Positions 1-5,540 of a DNA stretch of 5,593 nt are shown in pieces (the first letter of the stretch is position 1; the number at the start of each line of letters is the position of its first letter). Source of the DNA: Candidatus Hermodarchaeota archaeon (GTDB lineage Archaea > Asgardarchaeota > Hermodarchaeia > Hermodarchaeales > Hermodarchaeaceae). The stretch covers positions 1-5,593 of the forward strand of contig JAEOSA010000136.1 in the NCBI GenBank assembly GCA_016840595.1. Direction: 5' to 3'. Position numbers and translations under genes: made by a program. Under the pieces are notes generated by a model. That model was given only the letters and a program-made list of their open reading frames with translations. It had not been told where the DNA came from and ran no database searches.

Positions 1-704
1 GGGGATTTTGCTTCGGTGTCATGCCAGTCCCAGATAAGTCGAGAACCATCATAGAGAGGTGAGAATTCTCTGAAGATGAGGACTTCATTATCGCTGATAG
101 GATATGGACCCATTTCATGAATGCTTGCTCGACATTCGCAATAGGAGAGAAATTCAGCAAGGTAGAGCTGGGCCATCGTGCGTTTGAGCTTGTTGACCTT
201 TTCTTTATTGATTGGTTGGAGTTCTTGCTTGACCATATTCAATATGTTGTCAGGGAGAACTTGGGCAGTGTCTTTATTTTCAGCAGCTAAAGGTGTGTCA
301 CAATCATAGTAGTTGGTGGCCATGCGATACCAGAAATCAATCATGAATTTGGCTTCTTTACGGCGTTCAGGGATTTCGTTTTTAGCACCCCCTGCATCGA
401 AAAGGTCTTGCATCCGCCCTAGTCCCCATAATCCGATGAAAGCCCAAACTCCAAGTACATTGGGGTAAGCAGCCAGTGTTCGACATCGTTGCCCGATTTC
501 TTCTGGTGAGATGTGATCTGCTAACTGTTTGAAGAGGTTATACTGGTACCCTCGGTAGATTTGAGCGCAGGCCACACTGTTGTAGGCTGTGACAGGAAAC
601 AGTTTGGATTCGAGAGCAGTTCGTTGAGAGAGAAGGTAGGTGCTGGCAGCACTAGCTCGACGAAGTAATGTATTAGCCTTATTGGTGCTGATATCTCCAA
701 TCAT
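1..704 (-). CDS. Unrecognised predicted helical protein, C-terminus beyond the window
   Basis: I do not recognise this protein. The reading frame is open from the ATG at 702-704 to the window edge, giving 234 residues with the stop codon outside. An in-frame TGA at 711-713 lies three codons upstream, with no other start between, so this ATG is secure. The visible part starts MIGDISTNKANTLLRRASAA and looks mostly alpha-helical and cytosolic: there is no signal peptide and no convincing membrane segment, although a hydrophobic patch (VWAFIGLWGLG) sits at residues 86-96. Residues 110-118 and 166-175 are rich in Lys, Arg and Glu. Cysteines are scattered (46, 74, 135, 189, 191) without a clear metal-binding pattern, apart from CEC at 189-191. 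The last visible stretch is rich in Trp, Tyr and Phe (FREFSPLYDG, then LIWDWHD). No good Shine-Dalgarno motif precedes the start, so the message may be leaderless or start close to the ATG. A sustained open frame with balanced composition supports a real gene; the function is unknown. Confidence 0.8.
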   Translation of the reverse strand, partial: MIGDISTNKANTLLRRASAASTYLLSQRTALESKLFPVTAYNSVACAQIYRGYQYNLFKQLADHISPEEIGQRCRTLAAYPNVLGVWAFIGLWGLGRMQDLFDAGGAKNEIPERRKEAKFMIDFWYRMATNYYDCDTPLAAENKDTAQVLPDNILNMVKQELQPINKEKVNKLKRTMAQLYLAEFLSYCECRASIHEMGPYPISDNEVLIFREFSPLYDGSRLIWDWHDTEAKS

Positions 705-706
705 AG

Positions 707-726
707 ATGCTCAACTCGTGGAGCAT
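707..726. repeat. 6-bp inverted repeat just upstream of the unknown gene
   Basis: ATGCTC (707-712) and GAGCAT (721-726) are perfect inverted copies separated by 8 bases. The repeat begins 2 bases upstream of the ATG at 702-704. It could be a protein-binding site over the transcription start or a small hairpin at the 5' end of the message. A 6-bp repeat can occur by chance, so the functional reading is weak. Confidence 0.4.
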
Positions 727-733
727 AAATGAT

Positions 734-754
734 TAGTTTTTACATTAAAAACTA
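734..754. repeat. AT-rich 9-bp palindrome with 3-base centre
   Basis: TAGTTTTTA (734-742) and TAAAAACTA (746-754) are perfect inverted copies around CAT. On the minus strand the element begins with a run of five T that could help end the PAS transcript in archaeal oligo-U fashion. The same bases resemble a TATA element for the gene starting at 704, so an operator overlapping a promoter is the other reading. The two roles are not exclusive. Confidence 0.55.
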
Positions 755-772
755 TATCACGAACGAATTATT

Positions 773-787
773 GTCTAAGACTTAGAC
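773..787. repeat. 15-base perfect palindrome after the PAS stop codon
   Basis: GTCTAAG (773-779) and CTTAGAC (781-787) are perfect inverted copies around a single A. It lies 3 bases past the PAS stop codon (791-793). A one-base centre does not suit a full RNA hairpin, though a 5-bp stem with a 5-base loop is possible. It fits better as a site for a dimeric DNA-binding protein. Confidence 0.5.
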
Positions 788-790
788 TGT

Positions 791-3700
791 TTACAATCGC
801 TCATCGAGTTCGCGGAGTTGTTCAAGCATTTTGAGTCGGTCAGTGATGTCTCGGAAGATTCCGCGGAAGCCGATGAGTGTTCCGTTTTCATCGTAGACTG
901 GACTTCCGCGTGCTTCGAGAGTGACATCGGAGTGATCGCGGTGGACAAACTGGATGACGAGGGTTCGGATAGGTCGTTGTTTCTCGATGAGTTCAGCGAA
1001 GGTTTGTTGTGCTCTTTCGATGTCTTCGGGTCGGAGAAAGTCACATGGTGTCTGTCCTAGGACTTGACCGGCGGAAAAGCCTAGAATATCTTCTACGGCG
1101 CTGTTGCTGTAGGTGATTGTTCCTTTGAGATCGAGTTCCCAAACCCAATCGGATAGATCTTCAACCAAGGCGCGGAATTTTTCTTCTGATTCAAGAAGTG
1201 CAGCTTCAGCTTTTTTGCGTTCGGTGATATCTGAATACGCCGCCTGGATTGCAGGTTCCCCTTCGTACTCAATGACGTTGGCAAAGATTTCCACCCAGCG
1301 CACACTTCCATCTTTTCGAACCAATCGGTATTCATATTGAGGTGGTGCTGATTTTCCTTCTAATCTGCGTTTTACGCGGGTGAGAACTATTTCTTGATCA
1401 GCTGGATGGATCAGATTCTGGACTTTCTTCGGTGACAAGGCGAGTATTTCTTCAACACCATATCCAATCATTTTGGAAAAGGCTTCATTTGCGAAATAGA
1501 TTCGTGGGGGATTACCTTGGGAAATAACGATGCCATAGAGAGATTGTTCAACGAGATTCCGGTATTTCCCTTCTGATTCTTGTAGCGCCTGTTCAGCTAA
1601 TTTTCTTTCAGTGACATCAATGCTGGTGACTTGGAGGGCTGGTTTCCCCTGATAGTCGATTTGTTTGACATAGGATTCGACCCACATAGGTCCGCCATCT
1701 GGTCGGAGAAGGCGAACCTCATATCGGTCAGGGACCGGTTCACCTGCGACACGGTCTTGCATCCGTTTTTGAAGTATCTCGATATCCTCTGAATGAATTA
1801 AATTCCAAAACGTTTCTGGGGGTTGTCCGACGATATCTTCTGGTGTCTTTTGGAGTTGATCCATCAATTGAGGATTCGCAAAAACAATATGACCATTTTG
1901 AAATATGACAATCCCTTGGAGAGATTGATCGACCAGTGCACGGTACTTAGCTTCAGATTCCCGAACGGCTTCTTCACTACGCTTCCGATCAGTAATATCT
2001 TCCAGGTTTCCTTCATAAAATTCAATATTTCCTTCTGTGTCTCGAATTGCACGAACTGATAGTTCTACCCAAATAGTCTCTCCATCTTCACGTTTGAATT
2101 CCGTTTGGAATCCAGTGACTACATCATCTCGAGTTATAGTAACTTCCCATCGTTTTCGAGCCTTAGGATCGACATAGAAACTGGAAGCATTTCGTTCAAG
2201 AAGTTGAGCTTTTGTATTGAATCCGAGAATTTCGACTAGCGCAGGATTGACATCGAGGATAGTTCCATCAGGCATTGTTCGGTAAAGTCCGATTGGAACG
2301 CTATCAAAGAGGCTTTGGTATTTTGCTTCAGCTTCCTTACGCTCACTGATATCTCGAATAACTCCAATGAATGCAGTGGGATTTCCTTCAACATCTTTGA
2401 GAAGTGCAGCATTCAATTCAGCGGGATAGGGAGTGCCGTCACGACGAAGTAATGTGTATTCTAAGGTTCCAGAATGCCCTGTTTGAAGAGTTGTTTGTAA
2501 ATTCTCCATAGCCATTGGAACATCTTCTGGATCAATAAGCTCGAAAGCACTGACCCCTAACAACTCTTTTTCATCCTTAATCCCATACAATTGTAACGCC
2601 TGTTGGTTACACATTATCACCTTGCCTTCCAAGTCTGTAACCGTAATTGCGTCAGGTGAGGTTTCAACCAGCGTTCTGTATTTCTCTTCACTTTCTTTGA
2701 GAGCTAGCGCTGCTCGTTTTTGATCAGTGATATCTTCCAAAGAGCCCTCATAATATTGGACAGCTCCATCCTCATCTCGAATGGCTCGGAAAGTATCATG
2801 AACCCAAATAACTTCGCCATCTAAACGTTTGAATTGCACATCATGACCGGTCACGATGCCCTCTTGACCGAGAATTTCCTCGTAATGCTCTCTTTCATCA
2901 CGATCGACATAGAAGTCAGAGGCATTCAAAGCGAGAAGCTCTTCTATATCCTTAGCTCCAAGTAATTTAATGAGTGCCGGATTGGCATCAATGATTTGTC
3001 CATCTATGCTGGTACGATACAAACCAACAGGAAGCTCGTCGAATAGTCCACGATAGCGGGCTTCGGATTCTTGGAGTTTGATGTCTGCCTCTTGGCGTTC
3101 TGTGATATCAATGAAAGTGGCTTGGATAGCAGGTTCACCATTATATTCTGTAACGATGACATACATTTCGAGCCAGCGTTCGCTGCCATCTTTTCGAATA
3201 ACTTTGAAAGAATAATGTGAGGGAACGGGTTTACCTTCTAGGCGTTCTCGCATCCGTCCCCATACACGGGCCTGGTAATCAGGATGGACACTAGCCTGCA
3301 CTTGTTTTGGAGTGAGCGCTAGAAGTTCATCAATGGTATAGCCACTCATTTCTGCGAAGGCTTCGTTGGAAAATACGATTTGCATATCTTGAATGATGAT
3401 TATTCCTTGCAGGGAATGGTCAACGAGTTCCCGGTAGGCTTGTTCTGTTCGTTTTTGTTCAGTAATTTCAGTTATCATAGCTAGTATCGCAGGTTTTTCT
3501 TGAATAGTGATAAGACGGGGAAGGACCTGAAGCCACCTTAACTCCCCCTTGCTATCCTTTACGCGAAACTCATAGAGTTTAGTTTTTACTTCACCTTTGA
3601 CAGCTGTTTTCAATCTTCGAGTGACATCGGGTTGATCCGGGTCAGCAATGTATTTCATGAAGTCAAAGGCAGTAAGTTGATGGACCTCATCAAGGGGGAT

Positions 3701-3850
3701 ACCCATTAGTTTTGCTAGTAAATCGTTTGCATAGAGTATATGTTCACCTTGTAAGACTACTATCCCTTGTGGAGCCTTTTCAGCGATAGATCTGAACATT
3801 TCTTCCTCTAAGTCGGGATCAAGAGGAGGTGACTTCTTAGATTGAGACAT
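791..3850 (-). CDS. Eight-PAS-domain sensory protein without kinase or other output domain
   Basis: This 1019-residue soluble protein consists of eight tandem PAS/PAC sensor domains, at about residues 18-133, 138-253, 265-378, 390-505, 510-623, 635-750, 762-879 and 891-1006. Each starts near a (K/R)(Y/F)R-x-L motif and ends in the PAC signature D-I-T-E/D-R-K. Helical linkers rich in Glu and Ala join them. There is no signal peptide, membrane segment, HisKA or HATPase domain, GGDEF domain or receiver domain. The chain stops at ELDERL, right after the linker of PAS8. No LOV-type cysteine motif is seen, so ligands cannot be named. PAS3 and PAS5 are close paralogues, as are PAS2 and PAS7. The ATG at 3850 is firm: the codon just upstream is TGA, and a GGTGA Shine-Dalgarno lies 6 bases away. 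It probably binds ligands or partners and signals through protein contacts, perhaps to a separate kinase. The domain call is certain; the role is inferred. Confidence 0.95.
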   Translation of the reverse strand: MSQSKKSPPLDPDLEEEMFRSIAEKAPQGIVVLQGEHILYANDLLAKLMGIPLDEVHQLTAFDFMKYIADPDQPDVTRRLKTAVKGEVKTKLYEFRVKDSKGELRWLQVLPRLITIQEKPAILAMITEITEQKRTEQAYRELVDHSLQGIIIIQDMQIVFSNEAFAEMSGYTIDELLALTPKQVQASVHPDYQARVWGRMRERLEGKPVPSHYSFKVIRKDGSERWLEMYVIVTEYNGEPAIQATFIDITERQEADIKLQESEARYRGLFDELPVGLYRTSIDGQIIDANPALIKLLGAKDIEELLALNASDFYVDRDEREHYEEILGQEGIVTGHDVQFKRLDGEVIWVHDTFRAIRDEDGAVQYYEGSLEDITDQKRAALALKESEEKYRTLVETSPDAITVTDLEGKVIMCNQQALQLYGIKDEKELLGVSAFELIDPEDVPMAMENLQTTLQTGHSGTLEYTLLRRDGTPYPAELNAALLKDVEGNPTAFIGVIRDISERKEAEAKYQSLFDSVPIGLYRTMPDGTILDVNPALVEILGFNTKAQLLERNASSFYVDPKARKRWEVTITRDDVVTGFQTEFKREDGETIWVELSVRAIRDTEGNIEFYEGNLEDITDRKRSEEAVRESEAKYRALVDQSLQGIVIFQNGHIVFANPQLMDQLQKTPEDIVGQPPETFWNLIHSEDIEILQKRMQDRVAGEPVPDRYEVRLLRPDGGPMWVESYVKQIDYQGKPALQVTSIDVTERKLAEQALQESEGKYRNLVEQSLYGIVISQGNPPRIYFANEAFSKMIGYGVEEILALSPKKVQNLIHPADQEIVLTRVKRRLEGKSAPPQYEYRLVRKDGSVRWVEIFANVIEYEGEPAIQAAYSDITERKKAEAALLESEEKFRALVEDLSDWVWELDLKGTITYSNSAVEDILGFSAGQVLGQTPCDFLRPEDIERAQQTFAELIEKQRPIRTLVIQFVHRDHSDVTLEARGSPVYDENGTLIGFRGIFRDITDRLKMLEQLRELDERL
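833..3799 (-). repeat. Eight tandem PAS-coding repeats
   Basis: The internal repeat units code for PAS1 to PAS8, at 3799-3452, 3439-3092, 3058-2717, 2683-2336, 2323-1982, 1948-1601, 1567-1214 and 1180-833. Units are 114 to 118 residues long, with linkers of 4 or 11 residues. PAS3 and PAS5 align without gaps over 114 residues, with about half identical (59 by my hand count). PAS2 and PAS7 align with one two-residue insertion; PAS1 and PAS6 are looser members of the same group. Divergence at the protein level suggests old duplications, not recent unstable DNA repeats. Confidence 0.85.
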
Positions 3851-3856
3851 TCATAT

Positions 3857-3864
3857 TCACCTTT
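3857..3864 (-). promoter_or_regulatory. Shine-Dalgarno site of the PAS gene
   Basis: AAAGGTGA on the minus strand lies 6 bases before the ATG at 3850. GGTGA pairs with the archaeal and bacterial 16S 3' end. Together with the in-frame TGA directly before the ATG, it fixes the start of the eight-PAS protein. Confidence 0.75.
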
Positions 3865-3875
3865 GATGGATTCGG

Positions 3876-3918
3876 TGGGGGTTATCACTTTGAGTCTGTG
3901 CACACCTTTCGTCCCCCA
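3876..3918. repeat. G5/C5 inverted repeat enclosing TGTGCACA
   Basis: TGGGGG (3876-3881) and CCCCCA (3913-3918) can pair as a GC-rich 6-bp stem with a 31-base loop. The loop contains the perfect 8-bp palindrome TGTGCACA (3897-3904). In RNA this would sit a few dozen bases before the PAS ribosome-binding site; in DNA the inner palindrome could bind a dimeric regulator. The stem is short for its loop, so a structural role is uncertain. Confidence 0.35.
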
Positions 3919-4014
3919 GGCTACACCGATCTATCTGTTACTCTTTCGAAGATACCACATATCTGTTTCGATGAAAAGAATGTCCAAACGGAGTAAATTT
4001 AGGTCGGCTCAATT

Positions 4015-4026
4015 TTAAAAACAGAA
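4015..4026 (-). terminator. Weak oligo-T terminator candidate after the split-dikinase operon
   Basis: On the minus strand the bases read TCTGTTTTTAAA, beginning 12 bases past the TAG stop of the ATP-grasp gene (4038-4040). Five consecutive T in a T-rich context fit archaeal intrinsic termination, which needs no strong hairpin. No stable stem precedes it. Confidence 0.35.
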
Positions 4027-4037
4027 ACTGTAAATGC

Positions 4038-5039
4038 CTATGAAGTCGTAATAGGACGGGTCTGAAGAACGATAAATTCTCCATCTTTGTAGGTCCATTC
4101 AATGTCTTGGGGATAACCGATTTTCTGTTCAATTTCGATTCCCATGTGCGTCAACTTAACAAGTTGGTCATCGTCTAAAGAGAACATCTCACGCTTTTCA
4201 GAAGGCGTCTCTTTAAGAAGCGTACATTCTGGTCGATCTTGAGGATGTGGAGCACTGTACACTGCTTTATCGCCCATCCGTCGTTCAATGATTTCAATTG
4301 GTTGTTTTTGAATAATAAAGGAATCAGGATTCACTTTTCCGGCGACAACACTTTCACCTAATCCCCAAGAGGAATCAATAATGAGTTCGTCTGGGTTATT
4401 TGAAACAACATTTGTTGTGAACATGACACCGGATACTTCGCCAAGAACCATTTCTTGGACGACAACTCCCATTTGAACTTGGTTGAGGTTAATATCCTTG
4501 CTTTGTAAATAGAGGAGGGCACGAGGAGAGTAAAGAGAGAGCCAAGTTCTTTTTACTGCATCAAGAACGTGAGATTGGTCCTGGACGCAAAGGAATGAAT
4601 CAGCTTGTCCTGCAAAAGAGAATTTTTTGATATCCTCTGCTGTTGCAGAGGATCGTACCGCATATCCTGTTGGACTAGGATCTTGTTGAGTTACTAGTTG
4701 TTTGAACCCCGCGATGATTTCGTTAGCAATCTCTGTAGGGATTTCGTAATCAGAAGCAGCGGTCTGGAAATCTGTGGCGGATTGAATGATAGTTTCGACA
4801 TCATCTGTGTTTTGATGGAGGTTGTCAAATGCTTCAAGGTGTTGGCAGGTTGTTACGAAGTTTTTGAAACATTCAGTTGGAATTGCAAAGCCATTCGGAA
4901 TGGAAAATCCCAGTTGATGAAGCCGGGCTAGATTAGTGGCTTTGCCTCCAAATGTTTCAATTTGTTCGGGAGCTAGTTGGTGGAGGAAGGTGATTTGGAA
5001 TCGGTTTTTTGGTTGTGGGTTCTGTTGTCGGGGTGCCAT
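4038..5039 (-). CDS. Stand-alone ATP-grasp (PPDK_N) subunit of a split PEP synthase-like dikinase
   Basis: This 333-residue protein matches the N-terminal ATP/AMP-binding module of PEP synthase, pyruvate phosphate dikinase and rifampicin phosphotransferase. That module uses ATP to phosphorylate a histidine on a swivelling domain. Visible family motifs in order are GGKATNLARL (31-40) with SIPNGFAIP (46-54), AVRSSATAED (127-136) with SFAGQADSFL (141-150), RTWLSLYSPRALLY (164-177), VVQEMV (193-198) with SGVMFT (203-208), SWGLGESVVAGKVNPD (224-239), and the terminal DIEW (312-315) with LQTRP (325-329). All the main ATP-site segments appear intact. The chain ends right after the module, with no phosphohistidine or TIM-barrel domain. 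The histidine domain is encoded just upstream with a 27-base gap, so the two probably act as one enzyme. I chose the ATG at 5039, which has GAGGA 8 bases upstream, over an in-frame TTG at 5054, which has no ribosome site. The acceptor substrate is unknown. Confidence 0.92.
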   Translation of the reverse strand: MAPRQQNPQPKNRFQITFLHQLAPEQIETFGGKATNLARLHQLGFSIPNGFAIPTECFKNFVTTCQHLEAFDNLHQNTDDVETIIQSATDFQTAASDYEIPTEIANEIIAGFKQLVTQQDPSPTGYAVRSSATAEDIKKFSFAGQADSFLCVQDQSHVLDAVKRTWLSLYSPRALLYLQSKDINLNQVQMGVVVQEMVLGEVSGVMFTTNVVSNNPDELIIDSSWGLGESVVAGKVNPDSFIIQKQPIEIIERRMGDKAVYSAPHPQDRPECTLLKETPSEKREMFSLDDDQLVKLTHMGIEIEQKIGYPQDIEWTYKDGEFIVLQTRPITTS

Positions 5040-5047
5040 ATTCAACT

Positions 5048-5052
5048 TCCTC
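5048..5052 (-). promoter_or_regulatory. Shine-Dalgarno site deciding the ATP-grasp start
   Basis: GAGGA on the minus strand ends 8 bases before the ATG at 5039. It lies in the 27-base gap after the upstream stop codon. It favours this ATG over the TTG at 5054, which it overlaps or follows and so could not serve. Confidence 0.65.
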
Positions 5053-5066
5053 AAAGTTAGGTGTGA

Positions 5067-5444
5067 TTATTTTTCTAAAAGGAGGAGAACCCCAGAATTA
5101 CCTTCACTGGGTTCAATTCGAACCCTCTGATTTGCCAACTCTTCTTTGAAGTCGATTTTGGTTCCCATTAACGCAGGGATGCCAAATTCACGGGTGACAA
5201 TCGCCAAGTGTGAGCCTAAGGCTCCGGAGGTGCAAACGACGCCTTGTAACCGAGAAAGGACCGGGGCGAGAGTTGTAGTTCCGGCATCTTCTACTAGCAC
5301 AATTTTCGGGTCAGTCACCGCTTGTTCCTCTTCTGCTTTTAATTCCTTCAAAAGCGTCAAGACATCTTGTATTGATGTAATCACTCGGAGAATTCCTTCG
5401 GCACTCTTGTTCAGGCTAATGAGTCCTTCACCAATTTGCTTCAT
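5067..5444 (-). CDS. Small PEP-utilising-enzyme mobile (phosphohistidine) domain protein with N-terminal coiled coil
   Basis: This 125-residue protein carries the swivelling domain that shuttles a phosphoryl group on histidine in PEP synthase-type enzymes. The core runs from about residue 46 to the end. It contains KIVLVED, then SGALGSHLAIVTREFGIPALMGT from residue 73, with the predicted phosphoacceptor at His79. The family form is usually GGxTSHAAIVAREFGIPAVVG, so the flanking residues vary but the histidine and the REFGIP segment are kept. The closing part (RVRIEPSEGNSGVL) matches the usual end of the fold. Residues 1-42 do not belong to that fold: hydrophobic positions 4, 8, 11, 15, 18, 22, 25, 29 and 32 follow a perfect 3-4 spacing, predicting a coiled coil. 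I chose the ATG at 5444 because AGGTGG lies 8 bases upstream. A GTG at 5456 would add four residues but overlaps that site. It is the first gene of a pair with the ATP-grasp protein, its likely phosphoryl donor partner. Confidence 0.88.
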   Translation of the reverse strand: MKQIGEGLISLNKSAEGILRVITSIQDVLTLLKELKAEEEQAVTDPKIVLVEDAGTTTLAPVLSRLQGVVCTSGALGSHLAIVTREFGIPALMGTKIDFKEELANQRVRIEPSEGNSGVLLLLEK

Positions 5445-5452
5445 TGAGTTTG

Positions 5453-5458
5453 CCACCT
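5453..5458 (-). promoter_or_regulatory. Shine-Dalgarno site deciding the phosphohistidine protein start
   Basis: AGGTGG on the minus strand lies 8 bases before the ATG at 5444. The competing GTG start at 5456-5454 falls inside this motif, so it would lose its ribosome-binding site; the shorter protein is therefore preferred. Confidence 0.7.
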
Positions 5459-5494
5459 AATGACTTCTAAAGCCCATGGTTTGCCCTTAAAAGA

Positions 5495-5504
5495 CTTATT
5501 AAAT
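5495..5504 (-). promoter_or_regulatory. Possible TATA box of the split-dikinase operon
   Basis: ATTTAATAAG on the minus strand is the most TATA-like element upstream of the operon. Standard archaeal spacing would place the transcription start near 5472 and give a leader of about 28 bases with room for the AGGTGG site. This is a by-eye assignment without a clear BRE. Confidence 0.35.
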
Positions 5505-5509
5505 CAACG

Positions 5510-5524
5510 AAGAAGAAAGAAAAT
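5510..5524 (-). terminator. Pyrimidine-rich tract, possible terminator of the upstream gene
   Basis: The minus strand here reads TTTTCTTTCTTCTTC, an almost pure T/C stretch about 17 bases past the possible upstream stop codon at 5541-5543. It could end an upstream transcript, but it lacks a long uninterrupted T run, so support is limited. Confidence 0.25.
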
Positions 5525-5540
5525 GCTGGACCTGATATTT

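Larger units (their letters stand above)
705..790. promoter_or_regulatory. Intergenic spacer with three inverted repeats
   Basis: This 86-base spacer between the PAS gene (upstream) and the unknown gene (downstream) is AT-rich and holds three separate inverted repeats, at 707-726, 734-754 and 773-787. On the minus strand it must contain the 3' end of the PAS transcript. If the downstream gene has its own promoter, that lies here too. TATA-like candidates on the minus strand are ATTTATGC (730-723) and the TTTTTAATG part of the central palindrome (751-743). The first lies slightly too close to the ATG for standard archaeal spacing; the second would give a leader of about 17 bases. I cannot choose between them. 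Confidence 0.5.
3851..4037 (-). promoter_or_regulatory. Leader and promoter region of the PAS gene
   Basis: No gene is evident in these 187 bases. Going along the minus strand, the first part holds an oligo-T stretch after the ATP-grasp stop codon. Then come AT-rich segments that could include a promoter: CTAAATTTAC around 4000, and AGATATG around 3960 preceded by CGAAAC, which is BRE-like. The part nearest the PAS gene has a G5/C5 inverted repeat (3876-3881 with 3913-3918) that encloses the 8-bp palindrome TGTGCACA (3897-3904). The exact promoter cannot be fixed by eye. Confidence 0.4.

Noticed and set aside
775..1044. 89-residue minus-strand open frame overlapping the PAS8 end
   Set aside because: It is rich in Ser, Thr and Asn with no domain pattern, and overlaps the well-supported PAS8 coding sequence in another frame. 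It starts without a ribosome site.
2323..3460. LOV-type flavin or heme-binding signature in the PAS domains
   Set aside because: No photoactive cysteine motif of the NCRFLQ kind is present. The cysteines at residues 414 and 936 are in the wrong context, and no clear heme-ligand motif could be assigned.
3971..4018. Plus-strand 15-codon frame coding for a basic peptide (MKRMSKRSKFRSAQF)
   Set aside because: It is too short to support, lacks a ribosome site, and lies antisense to a leader region. Frames of this length are expected by chance.
3938..4132. 64-residue minus-strand frame bridging the ATP-grasp end and the leader
   Set aside because: Half of it is an off-frame shadow of the conserved ATP-grasp C-terminus. 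The part in the intergenic region shows no motif, and no ribosome site precedes it.
5146..5460. 104-residue plus-strand frame opposite the phosphohistidine gene
   Set aside because: It mirrors a conserved minus-strand domain gene and shows no motif of its own; a shadow frame.
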